Origin: Adenophora triphylla var. japonica
Taxonomy: Eukaryota > Streptophyta > Magnoliopsida > Asterales > Campanulaceae
Reading direction: 5' to 3'
DNA length: 64,000 bases
Assembly (NCBI GenBank): GCA_022495995.1
Contig: JAFEMH010000342.1
Coordinates: 62,001-126,000, forward strand
Below, in pieces: positions 10,848 through 21,500 of the stretch (positions within the stretch are counted from its first letter, which is position 1; every line of letters begins with the position of its first letter). A program made the translations under genes and the position numbers. The notes beneath the pieces were generated by a model. The model worked only from the letters and a program-made list of their open reading frames with translations. It made no database searches and was not told where the DNA came from.

Positions 10848-12060
10848 TACAAGATCTAAAATAATGCATTGAATGGATGCCCAGACATTGAGAAGGAAGG
10901 ACGCTTTCAGAGGCGAAAGGCCATGGGGAGATGCAGGTGATTGATCCATGGATCTCCGATCGGGAAACCGTATTCAGGGATTAAGAAATACTATTATAAT
11001 AAAAAGATAGAGAATAAGTGGAGGAGGCATTATAAGTATGAAAATTAAAATAGAAGAGAGAATAAGTGAGAGAAATAGCAAGGGAATTGTTGTTGTGATT
11101 ATAACAAGTGAGTCCCATTAAATATAAAAATAATATAAATTTACTATTTTGAAACATTATAAGTCGAATGAAACGCCTAAAATAACAAATTATCTCTAGT
11201 CAAGTGGGACCGAGGGAGTATAAGTTTATATTTGGGGTGTAATTAATTGGTTCAATTTTGCTCGGATATAGTATGCTTCTATATCATCATACCAATTTCA
11301 ATTTCTAAAGTTGATTTTTTTTAATCTTACTGAGTTATCCGCCAATTGATAAAATTAAATCTTACCATCGATCAACAACGCTAGAGTTCGATACTTATTC
11401 ATTGCCTTCTGGAAAATTTCTTTCGTGCATTTAAATTTATGGATCAACAAGATTATAATTTATTTAATATTTTATTAAAATTTATTTATCTAAATGAAAT
11501 TTTTAAAATTGTGTAAATCAATCATTAGAAATATTGTCAGTAAAAAAATTAATTTTTATAAATAATTAAATTGACACAGTAAAATTTTATTGACCCTAAA
11601 AATTGAAGTGTAATTATCTTTACCAAACTTAATAAATATTGCCCACTCTGTTGCCAAAATAAAATCCAAATCCAAGAAATTTTGTTTCAAAATGGATGTT
11701 TTTTTTGCAAAAACTTTTGTTTCTAAACGCTTTTCTACGAATTATTTTTTGATATTCATTTTTATTATTGTAAAATTAAGTGTTTAAAGAGTACAACAAG
11801 AACATTGATGAATATTTATCATTAAAATGTATAAAAAACATACATTTTCAAAGTATTTCTTAAAATAAAATTTGGACATTTAATTAGAATTTAATTAGAG
11901 AACATTACAATTATTTGTTGTCTTAAACCAAATAAACTCAATTTGAATATATACATCATAAAATCGATAAAAATCACTAAAAAAGTGGCAACGGTTATAA
12001 AACTTAAGAATTAAAACCAGAATTATGGAACTATTTTATTTCAAAACTATTATAGAAGAA
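10848..12060. other. AT-rich intergenic DNA with half MITE
   Basis: No gene was found. At 11203-11220 a right-hand Stowaway terminus (GTGGGACCGAGGGAG then TA) is preceded by MITE-like AT-rich DNA, but its left terminus is not recognisable, so it is a truncated or decayed copy. Confidence 0.5.
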
Positions 12061-12070
12061 TTATATAAAG

Positions 12071-13283
12071 AGTTGGTCTCCTGTGAGAACAAGGGAATCC
12101 GTCTCATGCATGAGACGGGTCGACCCATTGGTGGCAGCTCATGCCTTTTAAAACAGGTATTACGTTTAGAAAAAGTAATAGTTACCATCTCTTAATGTAA
12201 TGATTGTATACATATAAAGTAACATTGTTCATAAGTAAACGTAATACCTGTTTTAAAAAAACAAAAACTCGTTTTTACCCATTTTTTCAAATGTAATACA
12301 AACTATATGTATTACATTTGAAATGTAATAACTTATGTATATGAATGTAATAGTTTATACAAGTAAATGTAACACTTTGACATATTTCTATAGATAATGT
12401 AATACTTTTACATGTATCATGATAAATTTGAACTCATTGTAACTTATTGTTTGAAAACAAATACTATTACATATAAATAACAAGTTTGTTACATTTTAGT
12501 TAAAATAAGTATTACTTTTGCCAAACGAAGAAAATATAGGGAAAAACACTATTACTTTTCTGTATATATGTATTACTTTAATGTATACAAACTATTACTT
12601 TATATGCATACAATCATTACATTATGTTATAGTAACTATTACTTTTCACAAAACGAAAAAAAAAAACAAAATTTAAAACTTAAAAAAAAAACAAAATTTA
12701 AAAATTTAAAAATTTAAAAGAAACAAGAATCGTCAATGGTTTGTGAGAGAGGGTAGATTTGTGGGGTTTGCAGAGAGAGAGAGAGAATGGTGAAGGCGAT
12801 CACCGTTGAATGGGTTTAGAACAGGGGATAAGGCGGTGTTGTTTTGGGTTGCCGGCTGATAGAGAGAGAGAAGCTCCGGGTGGAGAGAGAGAGAGAGACT
12901 TTGCGTCTTGTTGTTCTGGTTGAGGAGGGAGAGCTCGGAGGAAGAGGATTGGGTCGGAGAAGGAGAACCCAGCTGAAGGTGAGGAACAATGGTGAGGGAT
13001 TGAATCAGGTGAGGAATTGATTGAGGCAGAGATTGGATTGGTGCAATTGGGGAGCTTGGGTCGCCGGCTGGTTTGGGTGAGGAGGTCGCCGATTGATTAA
13101 AGGGAGGAATCAGGTGAAGGTTTGGCCGGAGAAGGAGAAGCTTGGGTTGAAGAAGACGATTCCCCCGCTGCTCTGCGTTTACGTATAGAGAGAGAGACGG
13201 GTATTCTTGGGCGGGTCATGGTCATGAATCCGACCCGTCTCATGGATGAGACGGGTATTGTTGTTCTCACATGAGTTTTTGTT
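12071..13283. mobile_element. Mutator-like TIR element, possible Pack-MULE
   Basis: Inverted termini of about 45 bp (12074-12121 and 13231-13277) share GTGAGAACAA and CGTCTCAT-N-ATGAGACGGG, and contain a 20-bp perfect palindrome at 12099-12118. The flanking decamers TTATATAAAG (12061-12070) and TTATATAAAA (13284-13293) fit a 9-10-bp MULE target duplication with one change. The left half is AT-rich with many GTAATA-like words. The right half (about 12740-13200) is markedly GC-rich with GA tracts and resembles captured genic DNA. No transposase is encoded. Confidence 0.55.
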
Positions 13284-13293
13284 TTATATAAAA

Positions 13294-13867
13294 GAGAAAG
13301 ATAGAAGTCAAGAATTTCTTAGATAACTAAAATAAAAACTAAAGCCTACTATTTATAGATGAAAATTGGCTTCCTTTATAAACTTTGATAAGAATAAACA
13401 CTACTCCCTCCGTCCCGGCCGAAGTGTCTCAAAATGAGTTCGACTTGGGAATTAAGGAAAGTGATGTAGGAAAGAGAAAAAGTTTAAATGTTATGAGTAT
13501 GAAAAATTAAATAGGAGAGAGAATGAGTGGGAGGAATAGTTAGGAGAGAGAATGTTGTGAGTGTAAAAGTAAAGTAGGAGAGAATGAGTGAGTAGAATAG
13601 TAATAAAAACTTTCCTTTTTTGGGTTGAGACATTTTAAATGAGACGCCCAAAATGGAAAGTTGAGACACTTCGGCGAAACGGAGGGAGTATTTTTTAGTA
13701 ATGCTTTCCTTGTAAGCTTTCTGAAGATATTTACAAAGCTTCCTTCCTAATTATCCCCGAAGATATTAATAAACTTCCCTAGTAAGCTTCACGAAAGCTT
13801 ATCTTCTAAAGCTTCTCTTGTAATCTTTCGGTCTAAAGAATATCCATACGATAATATATTATAACAC
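13294..13867 (-). repeat. Copia-2 3' LTR, minus strand
   Basis: On the minus strand the LTR starts TGTTATAATATATTATCG just after the polypurine sequence TTAAGGGGGAG (rc of 13868-13880). A TATA box (TCTATAAATAG) lies near 13351-13361, downstream of U3. Stowaway 4 is inserted within it. The far end is unclear, because the Mutator-like element appears to have inserted in the LTR. Confidence 0.6.
13404..13688. mobile_element. Stowaway MITE 4
   Basis: The 285-bp element has CTCCCTCCGTCCCGGCCGAA and an inverted right end (GGCGAAACGGAGGGAG), with TA at 13402-13403 and 13689-13690. Its interior resembles MITE 2 of Copia-1. Confidence 0.9.
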
Positions 13868-13953
13868 TCCCCCTTAAATGTCCGTTTCTAAGTAACATGC
13901 CTCATTAAAACCTTACTAGAGAAAAATCCTATGTGATAAAACTCTAGTGAAGG
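13795..13953. repeat. 159-bp direct repeat, copy 1
   Basis: It matches 14825-14983 almost exactly, with only a few substitutions. It contains the start of the Copia-2 LTR, the polypurine tract and part of the Copia-2 3' untranslated region. Confidence 0.9.
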
Positions 13954-14820
13954 TGAACAGTATAAATCGAGATACGAATATGGGCTTGTCTGGGTCAGAT
14001 CCAAGTGGATTGGGCTATAAACATAATCCATCAAATATCATGTTACGAGGTAAGACATGGACTCCCTCGTCATTCTACCTCGACATCAACAAGGCCGACC
14101 AAGGCTTAGCGAGCAAGCACAACATAGCCCCAACTCAAAGGGCCGAGGAAACCTCTCTCGCAGGCCGAGATCCTCTCCCTCGAGGACGAGGTGCCTCCCT
14201 CGGCCTTGATATTGACACTACGGGCTCCTCTTATTTCTCATCCCTTTCCCGGCTCATCATGGACCGAGATGGCCATGTATGACGAGGAGAGGAAAGTTTG
14301 TACCTCGACATATCTTCATATGATGAGGAGAGGAATTTATTCACCTCGACAGATCTTCGTATGACGAGGAAAGGAATTCATGCATCTCGGCATATCTTCA
14401 TATGACGAGGAAAGGAATTCATGCATCTCGGCATATCTTCATATGACGAGATAAGGAATTCGTGTATCTGGACTTTCCGACAGAGCAGTCATTGGTATCC
14501 TATTCAAACAAGGATTAAGCAGTTACAATCTAATCAGGATTGTGCCTTTCTACATCAATTTCAATCAAATAAGGACTCTCTAACAGATATAATCCTCCTA
14601 GGATTATACCTTATCTTTTTACAGTCTAAGTTCAACATGGATTCTGTCGATCCATCACTATAAATACAAGCCATTATTTCCATATTCTGGTACGTGACTT
14701 TTATTATCCGAAACTCTGTCAAATTAGTTTCTCTCTATACAAACCGTGAACTTACTCTCACGCCGGAGGGCCTTCGCCGGTGAAGCCCCGACTTAGTTTA
14801 CGTGTTTTGTCTTATTTTCA
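13954..14820 (+). repeat. Apparent solo LTR of a Gypsy element
   Basis: The 867-bp segment from TG to CA has LTR character: a TATA box (CTATAAATA near 14660), a GC-rich U5-like end (CACGCCGGAGGGCC), and no coding domain. It contains five copies of a 41-bp tandem repeat (14279-14470) with ATGACGAGGAAAGGAATTC. Instead of a 5-bp duplication it is flanked by the 159-bp direct repeat, plus a 4-bp filler on the right. The parental element is not in the window. Confidence 0.55.
14279..14470 (+). repeat. 41-bp tandem repeat
   Basis: Five imperfect units carry TATGACGAGGAGAGG and CCTCGACATATCTTC, at a spacing of about 41 bp, within the apparent solo LTR. Confidence 0.8.
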
Positions 14821-14824
14821 GGCT

Positions 14825-14983
14825 AAGCTTATCTTCTAAAGCTTCTCTTGTAATCTTTCGGTCTAAAGAATATCCATACGATAATATATTATAAATCTCC
14901 CCCTTAAATGTCCGTTTCTAAGTAACATGCCTCATTAAAACCTTACTAGAGAAAAATCCTATGGGATAAAACTCTAGTGAAGG
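14825..14983. repeat. 159-bp direct repeat, copy 2
   Basis: This is the second copy of 13795-13953. On its right it continues into the Copia-2 3' untranslated region and RNase H end, so it is the copy joined to the Copia-2 interior. Confidence 0.9.
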
Positions 14984-15050
14984 AAAAATAGTACATGATT
15001 CCTTAGCTTTATAATGCCCCCTAAACGAAACATTACTCGAAATCACTTAG

Positions 15051-15209
15051 TCACCCCATTCCGATATCATGTACTAATTTCTCAAATCTTGGAGTTTGTA
15101 ATGACTTCGTAAGTAAGTCCGCAAGATTGTCATTTGAACAAATTTGTTGAATATCAAAAATGTAAAACAATTTTTTTTTAATATCAAATTTGTTGAATAT
15201 CAATTTCAA
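15051..15209 (-). pseudogene. Copia-2 RNase H C-terminal end
   Basis: The minus-strand peptide IQQICSNDNLADLLTKSLQ followed by TPRFEKLVHDIGMG is the conserved end of Copia RNase H. An internal duplication (repeated TTGTTGAATATCAA) distorts the upstream part. Everything further upstream in Copia-2 is missing and replaced by the 60-bp array. Confidence 0.8.
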
Positions 15210-15238
15210 ATCTTGTAAACAATGCATAAGTACAATAA

Positions 15239-15629
15239 AGGAGGCCAATGTAGGTTGCCGCCCTAATAGACACCCCCAAACTTGAGAAATGGCTAATGGA
15301 GGTTGCCGCCATATTAGGCCCCCCAAACTTGAGAAATGACCAAGGGAGGTTTCCGCCATATTAGGCGCTCCAAACTTGAAAGATGGTAAAGGGAGGTTGC
15401 CGCCCTATTAGGCGTCCCCTATAAATTGAAAACGGCCAATAGTGGTTGCCGCCCTATTAGGCACCTCCATACTTGAAAGACGGCCAAAGGAGGTTGTCGC
15501 CCTATTAAGCACCCCCAAACTTGAAATACGGCTAAGGGAGGTTTCCACCCTAGTAGGCACCTCTAAAACTTAAGAAGAGACCAAGGGAGGTTTTCGATCT
15601 AGTAGGAACCCCCAAACTCGAAAGATGGT
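15239..15629. repeat. 60-bp tandem array, left part
   Basis: About seven diverged units carry GGAGGTTGCCGCCCTATTAG and CACCCCCAAACTTGA. The array is cut by the Tat element and resumes at 32961. It probably belongs to the 3' part of the Tat element that carries the antisense ORF. Confidence 0.85.
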
Positions 15630-16079
15630 TGAAATTACCCGGATTTCGCGCGAGCGAAAGCGGTTGTCTTTCGCGGAGGGTTGGTGTCTGAGACCTCGCT
15701 TCATGGGAAGGAAAAAAAATGAGGAGTCGCCACGCGGTTTTTGTATTTTGAGCCCAAACGTTGAGAAACGGCTTTAGAAAATGGTGTCGTTTTTATTGGT
15801 AGCAAAAACTTAGGAAAAGGCTTTGAAAACAGGGGATCATTTTTATTGGTAGCAAAAACGAGTAAAAAGCTTTTTAGTACCAGAGATTGTTAGGTTCGGA
15901 GGTCACGTTACGTTTCGGGTAGAGTATTACGAGATCGCCCGAAACGCCTCGCATGACGAGTCTTTCTACCTTTCTCGAAAACGTGTGTGTGTGTGTGTGT
16001 GTTTTGAAATGGGGGCTTGAATGACAAGCTTAATCTTGGTTTGATTGTCAAACGTTGATTAGGTGACTTTTGAAAAGAC

Positions 16080-16530
16080 GAGCGTTTGAATGACAAACGT
16101 CGGTTTGAGACAGAAATGAGCGTTTGCGTGGCAAACGTCGATTTTGAGTTTGAAAGGAGCGTTTGCGTGGCAAACGTCGACTTTGAGTTGAAATGAGCGT
16201 TTGCGTGGCAAACGTCGACTTTGAGTTTGAAATGAGCGTTTGCGTGGCAAACGTCGACTTTGAGTTTGAAATGAGCGTTTGCGTGGCAAACGTCGATTTT
16301 GAGTTTGAAATGAGCGTTTGCGTGGCAAACGTCGACTTTGAGTTTGAAAAGAGCGTTTGCGTGGCAAACGTCGACTTTGAGTTTGAAATGAGCGTTTGCG
16401 TGGCAAACGTCGACTTTGAGTTTGAAAAGAGCGTTTGCGTGGCAAACGTCGACTTTGAGTTTGAAATGAGCGTTTGCGTGGCAAACGTCGACTTTGAGTT
16501 TGAAATGAGCGTTTGCGTGGCAAACGTTGT
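16080..16530. repeat. 39-bp hairpin array in 3' LTR
   Basis: About eleven units of 39 bp occur, each with the perfect dyad CGTTTGC-GTG-GCAAACG (for example 16160-16176). Because 39 is a multiple of three, both strands stay open for over 120 codons. I do not regard these frames as genes. Confidence 0.93.
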
Positions 16531-16635
16531 TTCGCGCGTTTTGAAAGAGAGTTCGAAGGTCGAACTCCGGTTTTGAACCGGGCATTACATTGTTAACGAT
16601 TTTTACGGGAAAAATGCGTATTAAATGATATGCGA

Positions 16636-16970
16636 TCAACGAATCGGGTTGCGACTCGGACTTTGAAAAGTAAATACTATCACGATCCAAACGGGTCGGA
16701 CTTTGTAAATGACAAAGATTTAAAGTGCGGTATCAACGGAATCAAACGATCCGGAATTGTAAATGACGATCGACGAGTCAAACGACTCGGAATTGTAAAT
16801 GACGATCAACGAGGCCAATCGGCTCGGAATTGTAAAGTACGATCAACGAGCCAAACAGCTCGGAATTGTAAAGTTGCATGAAAGTAAAGGACGTTCGACG
16901 GATCAAACAATCCGGAATTGTAAATGACAGGAATTTAAATGACGATCGACGGATCAAACGATCCGGAATT
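16636..16970. repeat. Covarying hairpin array in 3' LTR
   Basis: About eight units of 35-60 bp are joined by CGGAATTGTAAATGACGATC. Each has a stem around AAAC whose two arms change together: CGAGTC/GACTCG (16774-16789), CGAGC/GCTCG (16847-16862), CGGAT/ATCCG (16899-16914) and CGGATC/GATCCG (16950-16965). The same array is in the other LTR. Confidence 0.88.
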
Positions 16971-18169
16971 GGTAAATGACATAAAAGTAAACGGAACGGG
17001 GTCGGAACGCCGTTTTAACCCGTGATTACTTGTCTTACGGGAAGAGAAGAGGATCAGGGACTAAAACGTATCGGACCCCGTTAGACGATGACGTCTACAT
17101 TTTGAGAGTGAGAGAGGGAGCTACCTATGGCTAGGGTCGGCTCCTTTGGCTCGGTGGGCGTATACGGGATACGAAAAGGTGTTTGAAAGGTGTTTCGGAA
17201 GTGTTTGGGCAGAGTTTCCCCTTTTATTTGGTGTTTAGAAACCTAGGAATTTGGGCAGCGTTTCGACTTGTGTCGGTTTAGCTTGAGGATCAGAATCTAC
17301 CGACGAGTAGCACGAGGGCCCCCGAAGAGTAGAGAATTCCGCCGACGAGTAGCACGAGGGCCCCCGAAGAGCGGAAGAAAGACAAGCCTTTTGTGCTTGG
17401 GGTGGAGGGAGGAGAATTTTTGGTGTAGGAAATGAGAAGGAGGGGGGAGTATTTATAGGTGAAAAATCCTTGGAGGAGGGAGGAGAAACTTGGAGGTTAA
17501 GTTTGCTTGCTTAGTGAGGTGGGTTTCCTTGCTTAACCTGGTGGATTTCTGCTGCAGAAAGAGTCCGGCCGGACTGTTCCTGAAATTGGCTATATTTCCT
17601 GATTTGAACAAGTTACCTGCGTAGATCTTGTTCTCGCGTTCGATTTGATATGTGGTGGGCCCAAAACGGAGTTCGTATGAGGGAGTTATGACCTCCGGAA
17701 GGTCGAGACGCTCGAAAACGGGAAATCTAATCCCGGAAGACCCCGAAAAGTACGTTTTTCGGGGAAAGCTGTACTTTTACGTGTGATAATGTGTGTTGAG
17801 TACGCTTTGATGTCGGGATGCACGGGGCAGTCTCGGGATGTCTCGTTGACTCGAGAACGGGGAACTTAACGGGTTCCGGTTAACTTTTAACGGATTTTGA
17901 CGATCCGGATTTGGGTACTTACAGTTAGCCCCTCGGCGACGTCACTTTCGAAGGAAGTGGGGTCATCGAAAAAGATAAGGATCCAAATCAGGGGATGCCT
18001 TATGGAGAGACCTGGGCGGTCAAATGGCTGGACCCTTAGTGAAAGGATTCCTACGTATCCCGAGCGGGAATCAAGCCGATCGTACTTCACGGATGTGAGG
18101 GAAATTGGTAGGGGCCTCGACCTGTGGGGAATGATTTGGAGGAGTTCATCCTGAGAGAGACTGTTTTGG

Positions 18170-18980
18170 AGGCGTCTAAACTCGAGGGAGACTATTTGAA
18201 GGCGTCTGGACCTAAATGGGACCATTGCGAGGCATCTGAACCTAAGTGAGACCATTGCGAGGCATTCGAACCTGAATGGAGACTATTGTGAGGCGTCTGA
18301 ACCTAAGTGAGACCATTGCGAGGCATCCGAACCTGAATGGAGACTATTGTGAGGCGTCTGAACCTAAGTGAGACCATTGCGAGGCATCCGAACCTGAATG
18401 GAGACTATTGTGAGGCGTCTGAACCTAAGTGAGACCATTGCGAGGCATCCGAACCTGAATGGAGACTATTGTGAGGTGTCTGAACCTAAGTGAGACCATT
18501 GCGAGGCATCCGAACCTGAATGGAGACTATTGTGAGGCGTCTGAACCTAAGTGAGACCATTACGAGGCATCCGAACCTGAATGGAGACTATCAGAGGCGT
18601 CTGAACCTAAGTGAGACCATTGCGAGGCATCCGAACCTGAATGGAGACTATTGTGAGGCGTCGGAACCTAAGTGAGACCATTGCGAGGCATCCGAACCTG
18701 AATGGAGACTATTGTGAGGCGTCTGAACCTAAGTGAGACCATTGCGAGGCATCCGAACCTGAATGGAGACTATTGTGAGGCGTCTGAACCTAAGTGAGAA
18801 CATGGCGAGGCATCCGAACCGGAATGGAGACTATTGTGAGGCGTCTGAACCTAAGTGAGACCATTGCGAGGCATCCGAACCTGAATGGAGACTATTGTGG
18901 GGCGTCTGAACCTAAGTGAGACCATTGCGAGGCATCCGAACCTGAATGGAGACTATTGTGAGGCGTCTGAACCTAAGATT
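18170..18980. repeat. 61-bp tandem array
   Basis: About thirteen highly similar units alternate GAGGCGTCTGAACCTAAGTG and GAGGCATCCGAACCTGAATG. Each holds AGAC/GTCT arms. It lies in the 3' untranslated region of the giant Tat element. Confidence 0.93.
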
Positions 18981-18984
18981 TCTG

Positions 18985-19330
18985 AAACTTACGAGGGCGT
19001 GGTTGAACTTCACGAGGGAGATGAGTGAATCTCATGAGGGAGATGGGTGAATCTCACGAGGGAGATGGTTTGATTCTCACGAGGGAGATGGGCTGAATCT
19101 CACAAGGAAGATGGGCTGAATCTCACGAGGGAGATGACTGAATCTCACGAGGGAGATGACTGATTCTCACGAGGGAGATGGGTGAATCTCACGATGGAGA
19201 TGACTGAATCTCACGAGGGAGATGACTGAATCTCACGAGGGAGATGGGTGAATCTCACGAGGGAGATGACTGATTCTCACGAGGGAGAATAATAGAAAAG
19301 AATCTCACGAGGAGATGACGAGATGCAAAA
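18985..19330. repeat. 22-bp tandem array
   Basis: About fourteen units carry GAATCTCACGAGGGAGAT, in which ATCTC and GAGAT form a dyad. Confidence 0.9.
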
Positions 19331-19374
19331 TCTCGGGGAAGGATCTCGCAGGGAGATGGGTGAATCTCACGAGA

Positions 19375-19570
19375 GAGATGGTTTTGAAAGTCCCGGGTTC
19401 GACGGAAATGGTTTTGAAGGTTCCGAGTTCGACGGAAATGGTTTTGAAGGTTCCGAGTTCGACGGAAATGGTCTTGAAGGTTCCGGGTTCGACGGAAATG
19501 GTTTTGAAAGTTCCGAGGTCGATGGAAATGGTCTTGAAGGTTCCGAGTTCGACGGAAATGGTTTTTGGGC
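19375..19570. repeat. 30-bp tandem array
   Basis: Six to seven units carry GGTTTTGAAGGTTCCGAG and TTCGACGGAAAT, with TTCC and GGAA arms. Confidence 0.9.
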
Positions 19571-19685
19571 TTACGATGATGGCCGAAGAGGGATTGTTGT
19601 GCGGGCTTACCTTGATGGCCGCTGAAGTGGGATTGTTGTGCGGGCTTACCTTGATGGCCGCTGAGGTGGGACGATCGGGCTTACG
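19571..19685. repeat. 39-bp tandem array
   Basis: Two to three units carry GATGGCCGCTGAAGTGGGAT and TGTTGTGCGGGCTTACC. This is the one array here in which I see no clear dyad. Confidence 0.85.
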
Positions 19686-19694
19686 ACTGGCGGC

Positions 19695-19870
19695 CGGGGA
19701 GAATTGTTGCAAGGCGTTCGTGCCTTGGGGTTCGAGCTTATTGCGGCTGCCGAAGGAGAATTGTTGCAAGGCGTTCGTGCCTTGGGGTTCGGGCTTATTG
19801 CGGCTGCCGAAGGAGAATTGTTGCAAGGCGTTCGTGCCTTGGGGTTCGGGCTTATTGCGGCTGCCGAGGA
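19695..19870. repeat. 57-bp tandem array
   Basis: Three nearly identical units each carry the perfect dyad CAAGGC-GTTCGT-GCCTTG (for example 19710-19727). Confidence 0.92.
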
Positions 19871-19894
19871 AGTGAACGTTGGTGAAAACCCATG

Positions 19895-20262
19895 GGAATT
19901 TTGACGTCAGGAGACGGAATTGTGATTTGATGTCCGAAGACAGGAGTGAGCGTTTGAATGTCAAACGTCAACTGGGAATATAACGTGTGGAGACGGAATT
20001 GTAACTGGAATGTCCGGAGACATGAATGAGCGTTTGAATGTCAAACGTCAACTGGGAATTTAACGTCTGGAGACGGAATTGTAACTGGAATGTTCGTAGA
20101 CATGATTGAGCGTTTGAATGTCAAACGTCAACTGGGGATTGAGAATTTAACGTCTGGAGATGAGCGTTAGTGAGGACTAACTGAGAATTTAACGTCTGGA
20201 GACGAACGTTAGTGAGGACTAAGCGAGAATTTAACGTGCAGAGACGGCGTTAGTGAAAACTA
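19895..20262. repeat. 80-bp tandem array
   Basis: About four and a half units carry GAATTTAACGTCTGGAGACG and the dyad CGTTTG-AATGT-CAAACG, the same stem as in the LTR 39-bp array. Confidence 0.88.
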
Positions 20263-20384
20263 AGCCCAGGACTTGACCTCGGGAGAGGGGGTCGGTTGAC
20301 GTGTCCACTACCAAGAGTAGGGGAGATGACGAGAGGTGAAATCTCGGGAGAGGATCTCACGAGGGAGAATAATAGGAAAGGGTC

Positions 20385-21150
20385 TCACGAGGAGATGGCG
20401 AGATGCGAAATCTCGGGAAGGAATCTCACGGGGAGATAGCGAGATGTAGGATCTCGAAAAGGAATCTCACGAGGAGATAGCGAGATGTAGGATCTCGAAA
20501 AGGAATCTCACGGGGAGATAGCGAGATGCGGAATCTCGGAAAGAAATCTCACGGGGAGATGGCGAGATGCGGAATCTCGGGAAGGAATCTCACGGGGAGA
20601 TAGCGAGATGCAGAATCTCGGAAAGAAATCTCACGGGGAGATGGCGAGATGCGGAATCTCGGGAAGGAATCTCACGGGGAGATAGCGAGATGCAGAATCT
20701 CGGAAAGGAATCTCACGGGGAGATAGCGAGATGTAGAATCTCAAAAAGGAATCTCACGAGGAGATGGCGAGATGCGGAATCTCGGAAGGAATCTCACGGG
20801 GAGATGGCGAGATGCGGAATCTCAGGAAAGGAATCTCACGGGGAGATAGCGAGATGCAGAATCTCGAAAAGGAATCTCACGGGGAGATAGCGAGATGCAG
20901 AATCTCGGAAGGAATCTCACGGGGAGATGGCGAGATGCGGAATCTCAGGAAAGGAATCTCACGAGGAGATGGCGAGATGCGGAATCTCGGAAAGGAATCT
21001 CACGAGGAGATGGCGAGATGCGAAATCTCGGAAAGGAATCTCACGAGGAGATGGCGAGATGTAGAATCTCGGAAAAGAATCTCACGAGGAGATGGCGAGA
21101 TGCGGAATCTCGAGAAGGAATCTCGCAGGGAGATGACGAAAAGATCTCAC
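20385..21150. repeat. 41-bp tandem array
   Basis: About eighteen units each hold two dyads: ATCTC with GAGAT, and CGAGAT-GCGGA-ATCTCG (for example 20522-20538). Small unit-length changes (40-42 bp) shift the open frames along the array. Confidence 0.93.
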
Positions 21151-21189
21151 GAGGGAGAATAACGAGAAAGGATCTCACGAGGAGATAAC

Positions 21190-21500
21190 GGGAGAGGATC
21201 TTATGAAAAGATGGGTAATCTCTCTAAGAGATGGGTAATCTCACGAAAAGATGGGTAATCTCACGAAAAGATGGGTAATCTCTCTAAGAGATGGGTAATC
21301 TCACGAAAAGATGAGTAATCTCACGAAAAGATGGGTAATCTCACGAAAAGATGGGTAATCTCTCTAAGAGATGGGTAATCTCACGAAAAGATGGGTAATC
21401 TCACGAAAAGATGGGTAATCTCACGAAAAGATGGGTAATCTCTCTAGAAGATGGGTAATCTCACGAAAAGATGGGTAATCTCTCTAAGAGATGGGTAATC
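21190..21500. repeat. 20-bp tandem array
   Basis: About fifteen units of two types alternate irregularly: GATGGGTAATCTCACGAAAA and GATGGGTAATCTCTCTAAGA. The array abuts the 3' end of the remaining coding region. Confidence 0.93.

Larger units (their letters stand above)
15630..17923 (-). repeat. Giant Tat 3' LTR
   Basis: The 2294-bp LTR has the plus-strand ends TGAAATTACCC and GGGTACTTACA. It is nearly identical to 30664-32960, with few substitutions or small indels. It contains a TG microsatellite (15983-16001), the 39-bp array, the hairpin array and a short duplicated segment (CGACGAGTAGCACGAGGGCC) near 17300-17360. Confidence 0.93.

Noticed and set aside
15908..16690. Long open frames on both strands across the 39-bp arrays (also 30942-31817)
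   Set aside because: The unit length is a multiple of three and lacks stops in some frames, so openness follows from the repeat. The peptides are pure repeats with no codon or domain evidence.
20567..21188. Plus-strand frames rich in RISERNLTGRW-like repeats
   Set aside because: They come from the 41-bp array and shift frame with unit-length changes, so they are not genes.
18170..21500. Regularly spaced repeats resembling a CRISPR array
   Set aside because: Units are contiguous tandem repeats without unique spacers, in a plant retrotransposon, and no cas-like genes are present.
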